Source: Parietichytrium sp. I65-24A
Lineage: Eukaryota > Sar > Bigyra > Thraustochytrida > Thraustochytriidae
Direction of reading: 5' to 3'
Length of the DNA: 64,000 bases
NCBI GenBank assembly: GCA_012862575.1
Contig: BLSF01000051.1
Location: 124,001-188,000 of the forward strand
In this document: positions 51,005-61,175 of the stretch, piece after piece
How the letters are laid out: the number at the start of each line of letters is the position of its first letter
Numbering within the stretch: position 1 is the stretch's first letter
Notes under the pieces: model-generated
The model's database searches: none
What the model saw: the letters and a program-made list of their open reading frames with translations, nothing else
Told to the model about the DNA's origin: nothing
Program-made: the position numbers and the translations under genes

Positions 51005-52639
51005 TCATGACTTGTGCTTTCCGAGACGAGGCAGTGAGTATGGGGAGGACTTTGAGAGGAGGGACTTCTTGCCCTTGAGCTTACGGCGCCGAAATGCCGC
51101 CGAAGTCTCTTCTTCTTGACCGTCTTCGCCGAATTGGAAAAACTGATCGGCGTTTACCTGCACGCGAGGATCGCCTGCGGGGGCTCGAGTTGGAGACCCA
51201 CCGGGGTCGCGGAATGCTGACTGAGCAGCTCGTTCGATTTCCATCCGAATTCTGTTCGCCTGCTCTGTCAGGTTGTTCCTGCTCTCTTCGTTATCCGATT
51301 CTGGTTCCAAACCAGTTGTGAAGACGGGAAGTTGCTGCTGGACGCTCGTGGTTTGTTCAGGATTCGCCGCCCCCGAAGAAAGCGCATTATTTCGCAGGTT
51401 GATCGACTTCATGTTTTTGAGGACATTGTTTAAAGTCTGCTCCAGATTGGAAATTCGCTCTTGTGACTCTTTGTCGTCCTCCGCCGCTTGCTCCCGGGTT
51501 TGTGCGAGCTGATGCTCCATCAGATTCATCTTTGCCTTCCATTGTTGCTCCTTCTGCTTGCTAGCTTCCAGGCGAGATGAAGCATCTTGGAGCTTCTGTT
51601 CTTGCTCTCGAAAGGCCTCCACGCGAGCCTTTTCTTGCGACTCGAGCTTTTGGAGGGTTGTGTTCAGCTGCTCAGCCATTGAATCCTGACGCTTTTGCAA
51701 TGTCCTATTTTCTAAGAGCGCCTGCTCCAGTTTCAACCGAGTGCTTTGCTCAACCTCTGTTTTTTCCTCCAACTCCAACAATGCAGCACGAAGCTTTTCC
51801 TCTATCACTACAATTTGTTCCTTCGCTTCCTGCCGATGTTTTTCTTGCAAAGTTCTGAGCTTTACAGCTTGCTCCAAGTCGCGTTCGAGCACTTGCAATT
51901 TCTCCATGGCCATGATCTTGTAGTCTCGCAGTCCCTGAACTTCTTTGGTCAGAGCCGACATTTCCGCCCCGAACTCTTTGGCTTTACTTTGCGTTGACCG
52001 TCGCCATTGCACGATTTCGCGCTCCAGTTTGTCCTTGTCATTGCGCAGAGCCTCTATTCGGGCCTGACTCTCTTCCAGGTCTCCACGATAATCCTGGACG
52101 GATTGCTGTAGCCCCTCCCGTTGCGTGCGTAGCTGAGAACACTCCTTTTCCTTATTTTCTACTTGCATCTCCAGTTCCTCCACCCTGTGCTTTGCTGAAG
52201 CGTCGTTGTGGCCCGCAGCAGCGCTGCTCAACTGGGCATGAAGACGCTCGTTCTCTAGCTGTAGTATCATGTTCGCGTCCCGAGCCTGATCGAGGGATGT
52301 GCTCAGCTCTGATTTTTCCCGAGCAAGGGCATTGGCCGTTTCCGCCAGCTGTGCAATCTTTGCCCAGGGGTCGTCGCCGAGCGCCTCTCGGTCTTTTTCC
52401 CTTCGCTTCATAAAATCATGCAAGAGACTGCACAGTTCATCCTCTTGCTTGCACCTTGTTCGGCATGCGCTCGAAAACGCTGCAAGAGATGCAGTGTCCA
52501 ACGTCACGACACCATCCGCACCTTGCACATCACCATCGACGGCATCTCCGGGGTCCGCCAAGGTATCGTGAATCGCCGCAAAGGCTGCTCGGGGCAGAAG
52601 CGACTTGGCCCTGTCATCGCTCTGCATGCTTGCCCGCAA
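51005..52639 (-). CDS. Coiled-coil protein, 544 aa
   Basis: The N-terminal 90 residues are mixed, then a heptad-like coiled coil runs from about residue 95 to 430 (AREKSELSTSLDQARDANM, LEDEK-type repeats, KLESQEKARVEAFREQEQK). A loose C-terminal tail follows with SPTRAPAGDPRVQVNADQF, an EEETSAAFRRRKLKGKK basic segment and a final GKHKS. There are no catalytic motifs. Basal-body, Golgi-tether and cytoskeletal proteins share this look, so the role is open. An alternative start is MQSDDRAKS, five codons in. Confidence 0.75.
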   Translation of the reverse strand: MRASMQSDDRAKSLLPRAAFAAIHDTLADPGDAVDGDVQGADGVVTLDTASLAAFSSACRTRCKQEDELCSLLHDFMKRREKDREALGDDPWAKIAQLAETANALAREKSELSTSLDQARDANMILQLENERLHAQLSSAAAGHNDASAKHRVEELEMQVENKEKECSQLRTQREGLQQSVQDYRGDLEESQARIEALRNDKDKLEREIVQWRRSTQSKAKEFGAEMSALTKEVQGLRDYKIMAMEKLQVLERDLEQAVKLRTLQEKHRQEAKEQIVVIEEKLRAALLELEEKTEVEQSTRLKLEQALLENRTLQKRQDSMAEQLNTTLQKLESQEKARVEAFREQEQKLQDASSRLEASKQKEQQWKAKMNLMEHQLAQTREQAAEDDKESQERISNLEQTLNNVLKNMKSINLRNNALSSGAANPEQTTSVQQQLPVFTTGLEPESDNEESRNNLTEQANRIRMEIERAAQSAFRDPGGSPTRAPAGDPRVQVNADQFFQFGEDGQEEETSAAFRRRKLKGKKSLLSKSSPYSLPRLGKHKS

Positions 52640-53581
52640 TGCGCAGTGTTTTGCGCGTCAGTGGTCCGCGAATCACGCGCTACTTTGCATCTCGCATTCA
52701 GCCGGAGCCCCTCGAGGTCGCCTCCTCCACGTTGAAGTCAACGTTGACGTTGGAATGACGCTTCTTAGCGAAGCCAAACTTCTCGAAACTCACAATGTCA
52801 ATTCTACGATTACATCTGACAGTTCGCGCTCGACGAGATCTTCATCTCATGCTTGTTCTATCGCTTCATCTCGACGATGGCATACGATGTCCAGCCGCAA
52901 TCGTATTTTGCTTTGAATGAATCGATGTGAATTTAAAGAAAGGAGCAGCTACAGCGTGGACACAATTGCTTCGTTCCCAAACACCTCGCGTTTCCCAAGT
53001 CATCACAATAACGTTTCTCCAAAACAGGTTGGTTTGCAAAGGCAAACAAATAAAAAATTTTATCGGTGTGCACTGCTCTTCCAGGCACAGTACTACGTAA
53101 TAGCCTATCTGACGACCCTCTTTTTGTACTTGGCTGGCTTACGAGCTGGCTTAGGATCAGACTAGAGGACGCCACAACGGATAGATTGGTCATTGCCAAT
53201 TCCGAAGGAGCGGTTGGCGATGAAAGGAAGGAAGGATGGAATGAAGGATGGAAGGCGTTCGCAGTGGTCGTTATCATTGACCGTGGCGTTGTGGTAGAGT
53301 TTGTGGCCATTCATCCGGTGGCACAGACCCCGTGTTCACTCAGAGCTCAGAGGAATCAGTACCGATAGCTGCAGAAGCAATTAGAAGACAATGTATGTAC
53401 CTTCCACCGAAGCACTTTGGTGTTGAATGACATCAGCTAGCGAGCTAGCGAGCCAGGCAGCCAGTCCTCCATCATCTTGTGAGACCGACCGCGAGCGGAG
53501 AGGGCAGACCGGAAACAGCAAACAACTGCGTTGCTCGAACTGCCTGCCAGGAGAACAGGAGCAAGGGAGAAGAAAGGCACC
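52640..53581. other. Intergenic region between divergent genes, no supported gene
   Basis: Contains GGAAGGAATGG repeats (about 53224-53250) and AGCTAGCGAGC near 53440. No gene is seen in about 940 bases. It should hold both promoters. Confidence 0.45.
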
Positions 53582-53800
53582 ATGTCCTCTGATGATTCGC
53601 TCTCTGCGTCGCAGCTGCGACAGAGGTACAGGAGCATGCCAGACGACCAGCTGTCGGCATCACAGCTCCGCGCGAGGAACGCGATCCCGGGCAATAAATT
53701 TGAGCACAGCGAAGGTGGGCTTGGCTCCAATATGTTGTACGTAGCGATGCTGCTCTTGCTTGTGCTCAGCGCCGGGCTTGCTCTTCAGCGTCTTGGTTGA
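53582..53800 (+). CDS. Small single-span membrane protein, 72 aa
   Basis: MSSDDSLSASQLRQRYRSMP is followed by a second copy of the same motif (QLSASQLRARNAIPGNKF). Then comes a hinge and one C-terminal hydrophobic helix (MLYVAMLLLLVLSAGLALQ) with a 3-residue tail, so it is probably tail-anchored with its N-terminus in the cytosol. The layout, with short QxxR motifs before one C-terminal helix, is loosely like the animal ER protein TRIQK, but I cannot claim homology. ATG 53582 sits in the context GCACCATGT, a good eukaryotic start context. Confidence 0.65.
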   Translation: MSSDDSLSASQLRQRYRSMPDDQLSASQLRARNAIPGNKFEHSEGGLGSNMLYVAMLLLLVLSAGLALQRLG

Positions 53801-54026
53801 TCCGTTCGCACACACCAATATCGTCTCTAGAGACGGCTATTCCTGTACTCCAGTTTCGCGGCTCTAACTTCGCGCCGCGACAGGATGTGTTAGTTTTAGA
53901 CCTCTTGAATTCATGTAATCTTCCAACGACGAAATTGCAACGCAATTGACTTGGGTTCGCTTTTCAAGTTGAAAGCTAAGAGTAAGAATTGTGAAACGAG
54001 AGGCAATTAAAAAAAGGAAAGAATGT

Positions 54027-55603
54027 TCACTTTTGATGTGTTCTCATGTCAAATACAACTTCGCGCAGCCTATGTACAAAAGGCCGTAATCCTCCTCCGT
54101 ACTTTGCGCTGACCTTAAAAATATTTGAAGGCAACGGAATGGGTATCTGAGGTGGCTGAGGTTTCTCGACATCTGCATCAGCGCCGGCCTCTCCTTCGGA
54201 AATCTTTTTAGGCTCTGGACTATCGACTTTTAGAAGCCCTGCATTGAAATCCAGGATCGACTGCAAAAGATCGCTCTCCTCGACTTGGACCGCTCCAACT
54301 CGATCCATTTTATTGAGCAAAAGCATGGACGGACGAGCAGAGAGCCCGTCCATGTACATGTCCAGCTCAACCACCAGTTTGTGGAATGTGGAAATGATGC
54401 GCTTGTGGACTTCGATGGGCTCCAAGGCGTCTATCAACTCCTGATTCTCTGCAAGTTTTGGCCGATCGGGGAACAAAGAGTGGAGTGAACAGTCAAGCAC
54501 GTAAACGAGTAGCCTGGTCCGCTCGATATGGCGCAAGAACCGGTGGCCAAGACCGCGGTTCTCGTGAGCACCCTCCACAATTCCAGGTATATCAGCAACC
54601 GTAAGTCTCTTCCCGTCGGTGAAATCCACCATACCTACCGTTGGGCTTAAGGTCGTAAAAGGATAGTTTGCAACTTCTGGCTTGGCCCGCGAGAGGGAGC
54701 CCAGGAGTGTAGACTTTCCAGCATTCGGAAAGCCGACGAGCCCAACTTCTGCGATCGCTTTCAGGGTCAATCGCAGCTCAAACTCTTCACCAGGTTTCCC
54801 GGTTGCTCTGGTTTTAAATTTTTCGCGATCATAAAACTTATCAGAGAGGGACACGAGGTCGATATTGCCTCTTCCACCCCTCCCCCCTCTTGCTACTGTC
54901 ACAGTCGCGTTCTCCACCTCGAGGTCTGCGAGGAACTCTTCCTCCACCTTCGGGTGGAGGTCGTCCTCAAACAAATCCTCGTCGCCAACTGTCCCATCCA
55001 GGGTAGTGTCCTCCTCGTCTTGCACAAGCTCGTCTGGATGCGTATAACCGTCGTCATCTTCGTCGTCTCGGTTCAAAAGTACCATACCACTCCCGAGCTC
55101 ACTTATATTTGGCATTTCCTCGAGAAACTCGTCCTCAAAGTCCCCTTTACTTGGCAAGAGCAGCTTGGTGACTAATGTGCCTGGAGGAACAAGGATCTCT
55201 GTTTGTGTACCTAACCTCCCTGAACCATTTTGTCTCCCTCCGTTCCCGCCTCTCCCACCTGTGTACTTTATTGTCGGCAGCGAAAGGGTCTGAACTGCGT
55301 GCGTTGCCCGGATGAGCACATCCCCGCCTCTTCCGCCATGGCCTCCGTCCGGGCGCTTCTTCGTAGAAATGATGTGCTGGTACGATATAGCCCCATTTCC
55401 CCCTCTGCAGCAAGAAGTGCAGCAAAAACAAAACATGGATGGAATGTCTTTCGTTAGCGGCCCTCGAACAGTCAGTCAGCCCACCAAGCAAAGAAAAATT
55501 TCCCCGCCCGCATCGCAGCAGGAAGAGCCTTCGCCCACACGTACCTTCCGCCAACTACGCGGATGCGCACTGTGTCCACAAACCTAGCCGTGCCCTTGCG
55601 CAT
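54027..55603 (-). CDS. Obg-family GTPase (CgtA/ObgE-like), two exons, 478 aa
   Basis: Exon 1 is 55603-55545 and exon 2 is 55404-54027. The 140-base intron begins GTACGT, ends TGCAG and has GCTGACTGACT as branch site. Splicing gives MRKGTARFVDTVRIRVVGGR joined to GGNGAISYQHI, which rebuilds the glycine-rich Obg fold (RPDGGHGGRGGDV follows). The GTPase part has G1 GFPNAGKST, G3 ADIPGIVEGAHENRGLGH and G4 LLNKMD. A long acidic insert (about residues 105-170, DRDDEDDDGYTHPDELVQDE-like) sits inside the Obg fold before VARGGRGGRGNIDLVSL; I do not know this from bacterial members. Obg proteins assist large-subunit ribosome assembly. An organelle or nucleolar role is likely; no clear targeting peptide is visible. 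Confidence 0.87.
55405..55544 (-). other. Intron of the Obg gene
   Basis: Minus-strand donor AAG|GTACGT at 55544, acceptor TGCAG|AGG at 55405, branch-like GCTGACTGACT inside. The spliced frame restores the conserved GGRGGNG motif, which supports it well. Confidence 0.85.
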
Positions 55604-55876
55604 TCTCCCCTCTCCCTTCTCTCCCTTCTGCTGCTAACAATCCTGCAGCGCTCGTCTGCGACCCCGCGGCTGCCCACTCACTCGGCCACACACTGCGCTC
55701 TCACTCCCAGTAGCGAATACAGTTACCGGACGGGCGCTACGCAAGCCAATACGCTGTCTTACCAAGGCGGGAGAGGGGAACAGCACTTGTTCACCGGGTC
55801 CTTTCGCTATATATCATTTGCTGTTTCACTCAAAATTTTACTCAGGTATGAACATCTCAACAAGAACATCGCATGC

Positions 55877-57139
55877 CTACTGCTGAACTTGTGCGGTAGC
55901 GTCCGAGGATTGCGGCGGGAAGCTCTGCATGGTCTTCTCGAAGTCGTCCATCGCAGCGCAAAATTCGTCATCTTCGTCGAAGTCTTCGTCAGGATGGCTT
56001 GAAGACACGGTTTGCTGCCTTCCAGCGTGCTTGGCTCTGCTCGAAGGCTGTCCACTGGTGGAGCTCGCGCTGGAGCGCTGACTATCGCCAATAGCCGCGG
56101 ACTGCTGTGGCTGCACTGGCTGCGCTTGCTGTGGTGCTTGTTGCGGGGTCTGCTGCGCGAAACGGTTCGTGGGACCTTTCACTGCAGAGAGATTCAGAGC
56201 TCGTCTTGCTGCAAGCGCTGGAGTGCGATGGAAGTCAGGGTTTCCCTTGGTGACTATGGAAGGTTGCTCTGAAATCTTTGTGTTCGATATATCCCGCATA
56301 ACTTGCGGTGGTTGTTGTTGTTGCTCACTGGTTGCAGAAGAGACATCTGGCGCTGTCGGCGCCGTGCGTGTAGCTGGAAGAGGTGTTTGGTTTGGTGGTT
56401 GCTGCACAGCTGTTCCATTGAATTGCTTCTGGTGGGCACCATTTTTAGCTTGAGGGTACCCATTCGACTTCCCATTGTGCTGTGTCGCTGGTACGCTCCC
56501 GTTTGACATCGCTCGCGGCTTGGCCTCCCCGTTTCCAAGGTGCTGCCGCTTTGCGCCAGGAAAGGAATCGCGCGAAGCTGTGCCGTTGGGCATATTAAAA
56601 ACTGGAGCTACGCTTGCCGCCTTGCGTTTGTTAGACTCAATGTCTTCTAGATAACGCTTATCATAGAGGCTGAGTCCACAACTGCGACCGAATATTCTGA
56701 GCGCGCGCTTTCTGGCGTCACTAGCGGCCTGCTTGAGAGCCTTCTCCACGGCGTCACCTCGGTTTGGCATGTTGGACGAGTCGCCCCAGCCAATATCCGA
56801 GTGCTTGGCCCCATTCGGCAGCATGATTGTGAGCTGGACGTACACCCCGACGTCCCACCTCCCACTATCATTCGGGTTCAGATAAACAATCTTTACGTTG
56901 TCAATCGTGTCAGACCATCCCGTCGAGCCAAAGATCTTGTTCGCAATCTCACAAGCTTTATGATGCTCGATGTAGCTCAGCTTGCTGCTTCCAAACCCCT
57001 TGCGCTGCTGGATGTCCGCTGGATCCACGTCCTCCTGCAAGTCCCCGTCAATCCTATCCCTCTCTGTCGCTGTATACTGCCTCTTCCCAAACTCGACACT
57101 CTCCGGCCGCTCCTCCATCCTGTCCCCATCTTCGCTCAT
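55877..57139 (-). CDS. RAD52: RAD52 recombination protein
   Basis: 420 residues. RAD52 anneals single-stranded DNA and loads the recombinase during repair of double-strand breaks in the nucleus. The conserved N-terminal domain (about residues 30-195) is clear: DVDPADIQQRKGFGSSKLSY with IEHHKACEIANKIFG, GWSDTIDNVKIVYLN, WDVGVYVQLTIMLPNGAKHS, then IGWGDSSN, GDAVEKALKQAASDARKRAL and RIFGRSCGLSLYDKRYLEDI. The C-terminal half is Gln/Pro/Asn-rich and disordered, as usual, with an acid patch (PDEDFDEDDEFCAAMDDFEK) near the end, possibly for RPA or recombinase contact. A telobox-like sequence sits about 90 bases upstream. Confidence 0.95.
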   Translation of the reverse strand: MSEDGDRMEERPESVEFGKRQYTATERDRIDGDLQEDVDPADIQQRKGFGSSKLSYIEHHKACEIANKIFGSTGWSDTIDNVKIVYLNPNDSGRWDVGVYVQLTIMLPNGAKHSDIGWGDSSNMPNRGDAVEKALKQAASDARKRALRIFGRSCGLSLYDKRYLEDIESNKRKAASVAPVFNMPNGTASRDSFPGAKRQHLGNGEAKPRAMSNGSVPATQHNGKSNGYPQAKNGAHQKQFNGTAVQQPPNQTPLPATRTAPTAPDVSSATSEQQQQPPQVMRDISNTKISEQPSIVTKGNPDFHRTPALAARRALNLSAVKGPTNRFAQQTPQQAPQQAQPVQPQQSAAIGDSQRSSASSTSGQPSSRAKHAGRQQTVSSSHPDEDFDEDDEFCAAMDDFEKTMQSFPPQSSDATAQVQQ

Positions 57140-57227
57140 CTTGCCAGCCTCTCGCCCCTTTGTCTCCTTCCCGCAATGTATGTATATATATCGTCAAAAT
57201 CAAAATCAACTGATTTCACCCCAACCC

Positions 57228-57242
57228 ACCCTAACCCTAACC
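57228..57242 (+). promoter_or_regulatory. Telobox-like ACCCTAACCCTAACC
   Basis: Two and a half TTAGGG-type units on the minus strand lie about 90 bases upstream of the RAD52 start. Interstitial telomere-like units are known in promoters of replication and ribosome genes of plants. Here they could be a site of that kind, a scar of break repair, or chance. Confidence 0.35.
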
Positions 57243-57749
57243 GGCAGATCTCCCGTGCCGCACCGCCTTCGCGCGCTGCACTACGCGCCAGTCGCTCGCC
57301 TTAACGGTTCCCCGCACCTAGATCCTTGGTTTTTGCGTAACGAAGTGTCCTCGCAACTGCTTCCTCACCTCGAGCGTTTCCACGTTTCGGTTCTGCACAG
57401 TTAGAACTCAGAAAACATTTTGAACAGTGGTGCTAGGAGGAGCTGTCAAGCCGATTATGGTTTCCGTAGAGGTGTGCTATGAGTTTATTATCAGAGTGGA
57501 GTAGCTCGAGTGCAGTTTTCTGTGTCATTTGGGTTCCCGATAAAGTCTTATGGATGAATAGCGAATATTGATGATTCAAGAAAGGTGGTGGAGTAAACAG
57601 TAGTAGGATTAGGCCGGCAACCCAGAACCCGCGGTTGAAATATATATTTTTCGAACAGGATTCGTATTCGAATATTCGCGGTTCTTCCTAACAAAAAAAA
57701 AGCATGCAAACCACTGATTCAGAGTAAAAAAATAAATGCATTCAAAGTT
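57243..57749. other. Intergenic stretch, no supported gene
   Basis: AT-rich toward the right, with TATATATTTTTCG and an A run near 57692. No gene is seen. Confidence 0.45.
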
Positions 57750-58034
57750 CTATTTTTCAGTAAATCTTGTAAAAAAATTCACGACTTTCTTTACAAGAGT
57801 TTCTTTTTTTACTCGATCATAAAGTACAGACAGCCTTCGGCGGTCGTCGTGCTTGAGAGTGGCGGCTACCAGAGCCAGGGTTGTTGTGAACTCTGTAAAC
57901 TCAACGTTAGTTTTACTATGCAGAAACGTTTGCGTGCCGCGAAGATTCAGCAGCAGCTGCCTCAGAGAAGAGAGGTTCATATATTGCATTGGTGCCCCGT
58001 TGGCAAGTTCGAAGCTCTGCAGCAGCATGGCACT
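57750..58034 (-). other. Open frame continuing after the TGA of the fused actin
   Basis: After the actin TGA (58037-58035) the same frame stays open for 94 codons (SA, then MLLQSFELANGAPMQYMNLS...) to a stop at 57750. It is charged and helical in its second half (DDRRRLSVLYDRVKKETLVK). It could be a tail made by stop read-through, a separate small gene starting at 58028, the remnant of an earlier longer protein, or chance in a 3' region. No family is recognised. Confidence 0.3.
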
Positions 58035-58101
58035 TCACGTTATGACAGTCAAACAGTCAGCGCACTTGCGATGGACGATGGATGCGCCAGACTCGTTGTA
58101 C

Positions 58102-58135
<34 letters not shown>

Positions 58136-60311
58136 GGTGGGAAGCAACGATGGACCCTCCGATCCACACTAAATACTTGCGCTCTGGTGGAGCGACGACC
58201 TTGATCTTCATGGTGGGAGGAGCAAGGGAAACCATCTCCTTTTCGAGGCGAGCAGCGAAGCCCTCGAACATGGTGGATCCACCAGACAAGACGATGTTGG
58301 CAAACATGTCCTTGACGATAAAGATGTCGCACTTCATGATGGCCTGGAACAAGGTCTCGTGGACTCCGGCAGCCTCCTTTCCGATAAAGCTTGGCTGGAA
58401 AAGAACCTCTGGGCAGCGGAAGCGCTCGTTTCCGAGGGTAACGACGTTTCCGTCATGGAGCTCGTAGCTCTTCTGGAGGGAAGAGGATTCAGCAGCGAGC
58501 TTCATGTCATCATCGAAGTCAAGAGCGACGTATGCGAGCACCTCCTTGATGCCACGCGCATTCATGAGGTCAGAGGTGTTAGTGGTGTTGCAGCGGTAGC
58601 CCATTTCGTTGAGCAATCTAATCATGAAATCGGTAAGGTCGCATCCAGCAGCTTCAACCAGCATGACAGCGTGTGAGATGACATAGCCGTCGTAGACTGG
58701 CACGGCGCAGGTCACACCATCACCCGAGTCAAGTACAACACCGGTGGTACGGCCGGAAGCGTATAGGGAGAGAACTGCCTGGATGGCGACGTACATGGCT
58801 GGCACGTTGAAGGTCTCGAACATGATCGTAGTCATGCGTTCGCGGTTAGCCTTTGAGTTGAGAGGAGGCTCGATGAGGAGAACTGGCTGCTCCTCTGGGT
58901 TCACGCGGAGCTCGTTGAAGAAAGTGTGGTGCCAGATCTTCTCCATCTCGTCCCAGTTGGTCACGATTCCGAGCTTGACTGGATCATTATGCAAGTGTCT
59001 GAGCCCATGCGGTCCACGCCCGGACAGAGCCTCATCACCGACATAGGTGTCATTACTTTGATTCCTTGCCCTGTCCACGATGGTTCGGAACACCGCGCAA
59101 GGAGCGTCATCTCCAGCGAATCCGGCCTTGCTTATGCGGGATCCGATCTCGATGACGAGTGCCTGGGCCTTGATCTCTTCGTCAACGATGGATGGGTCAC
59201 ACTTCTTGTACTCCTTCTTGGAGATCCACTTGTGCAGGAAGGTGGGGAGGGAAGCAACGATAGACCCTCCGATCCAGACTAAATTCTTGCGCTCTGGTGG
59301 AGCGACGACCTTGATCTTCATGGTGGGAGGAGCAAGGGAAACCATCTCCTTTTCGAGGCGAGCAGCGAAGCCCTCAAACATGGTGGATCCACCAGACAAG
59401 ACGATGTTGGCAAACATGTCCTTGACGATAAAGATGTCGCACTTCATGATGGCCTGGAACAAGGTCTCGTGGACTCCGGCAGCCTCCTTTCCGATAAAGC
59501 TTGGCTGGAAAAGAACTTCTGGGCAGCGGAAGCGCTCGTTTCCGAGGACAACGACGTTTCCGTTAGGGAGCTCGTAGCTCTTCTCGCGGGAAGGGGACTC
59601 AGCAGCGAGCTTCATCTCAGCATCGAAGTCAAGAGCGACGTATGCGAGCTTCTCCTTGATGTCACACGCAATCTCGAGATCAGAGGTGTTCGTGGGGTTG
59701 CAGCGGAAGCCCATTCCCATTCCGTTGAGCAATAGCAATTCAATCATGAAATCGGTAAGGTCGCATCCAGCAACTTGAACCAGCATGACAGCGTGTGGGA
59801 GAGCGTGTCCTTTGTAGATTGGCACGGCGCAGGTCACACCATCACCCGAGTCAAGTACAACACCGGTGGTACGGCCGGAAGCGTATAGGGAGAGAACTGC
59901 CTGGATGGCGACGTACATGGCTGGCACGTTGAAGGTCTCGAACATGATCGTAGTCATGCGCTCGCGGTTAGCCTTTGAGTTGAGAGGACGCTCGGTGAGG
60001 AGAACTGGCTGCTCCTCTGGGTTCACGCGGAGCTCGTTGTAGAAGGTGTGGTGCCAAATCTCCTCCATGTCGTCCCAGTTGGTTACGATTCCGCGCTTGA
60101 CTGGATAATGAAGCAAGTGTCTGAGCCCATGCGGTCCACGCCCGGACAGAGCCTCATCACCGACATAGGTGTCATTACTTTGATTCCCTGCCCTGCCCAC
60201 GATGGTTCGGAACACCGCGCGAGGAGCGTCATCTCCAGCGAATCCGGCCTTGCATATGCGGGATCCGTTGTCGATGACGAGTGCCTGGACCTTAATCTCT
60301 TCGTCGGCCAT
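58035..60311 (-). CDS. Tandem actin fusion: two divergent actins in one frame, 758 aa
   Basis: Residues 1-376 and 377-758 are each a nearly complete actin. The first begins [17 protein letters not shown] and ends [14 protein letters not shown]; the second starts at once with [20 protein letters not shown] and ends [18 protein letters not shown] plus eight residues. Conserved parts are present in both halves: [23 protein letters not shown](Y/F)[29 protein letters not shown] then [22 protein letters not shown] and [10 protein letters not shown]. Changes from ordinary actin include a DNase-I loop shortened by about 7 residues ([12 protein letters not shown]), Arg for Gly in the first phosphate loop (GSR), Cys for His after GDGVT, and in half 2 Glu-Ile for Asp-Asn before GSR. 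Polymerisation may be altered. There is no linker. Confidence 0.93.
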
Positions 60312-60968
60312 TTTCCAGTGTATTTCTCACCTGCCCTGCGACTTGCTGCTGTCTTTGGCTCTCGTTGCTTCTTTGTTTGCGTTTATGCGGTGGTGCTTGA
60401 ACTAGGATTCTCGCTCTTCTCATTCATCCGTCATTGCTTTCGAGCGAGCTCACCTTCTCCAGCGTTGCTGCTCTGCTCCGCACATGTTAATCCAAAACCC
60501 TGAAAACTTAAACCTCGCGGTCAATGTTCCTCTAAAATATACTTGTGAACGATAGTCTTCCCTTATCAGCGTTTCTGGACCGTGCGTCCGCGTGCAAAGT
60601 CTTATATCCAAGCTGTTGTGATTCTACTAGGAATGCAGACAGCAAGCTGTTTATCGTGCACACGTTTGTCTCCATCCTCACACCTTCCCACCTTAGCGCA
60701 TTCCATATCCATACACATAAGAGCTCAGCAAGATCTTGTTTTGAGCATTCTTATACTGCCAGTACGATAGCGTTTAGTAGCTCGAATTCCTCCTACATTC
60801 ATACACACACTCAAGGATGCTCATGTGCTCGACTGCCGACGTTATACATTGGATACTCTTGGAGTAGACTTCGCTGGAAGAAATGTTGTTCAATTTGGCA
60901 CATTACGTGATCGTGCGCTCTCTCGCTTCGTTTAGTTCACAAAGATTCAAATTGTGCGGATTTGTGAG
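60312..60968. other. Intergenic stretch, upstream of the fused actin
   Basis: The promoter region of the actin gene. No conserved gene is visible; the frame at 60545-60910 has no recognisable content. Confidence 0.45.
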
Positions 60969-61130
60969 ATGACGTACATCTTCAATGCCCTGCGAGCGCA
61001 ACTGGACGATCCAAGGAGTGCAAACGTTGACGTGGTGAACTTCACTTGTCCGAGCAAGACCGAGACGACGTTCAGAACTCGCGCGCTTGGTGAATTTATG
61101 TTAAAGCAAGCAATTATGGACTCTCTTTAG
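60969..61130 (+). CDS. Possible very small ORF, 53 aa
   Basis: MTYIFNALRAQLDDPRSANV continues to GEFMLKQAIMDSL and ends in TAG. The composition is balanced and protein-like, with an amphipathic start, and the frame is open 12 codons upstream of the ATG. It ends about 45 bases from the stop of the convergent carboxylesterase gene. It may be a micro-protein, a relic of a larger gene, or chance. No match is recognised. Confidence 0.25.
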   Translation: MTYIFNALRAQLDDPRSANVDVVNFTCPSKTETTFRTRALGEFMLKQAIMDSL

Positions 61131-61175
61131 ATTTTGATTGTGTGTTCACTGAAAAACAAAGACACAGCATAGAAA

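Noticed and set aside
57228-57242. Chromosome end or telomere at the CCCTAA units
   Set aside because: Only two and a half units, with genes continuing on both sides.
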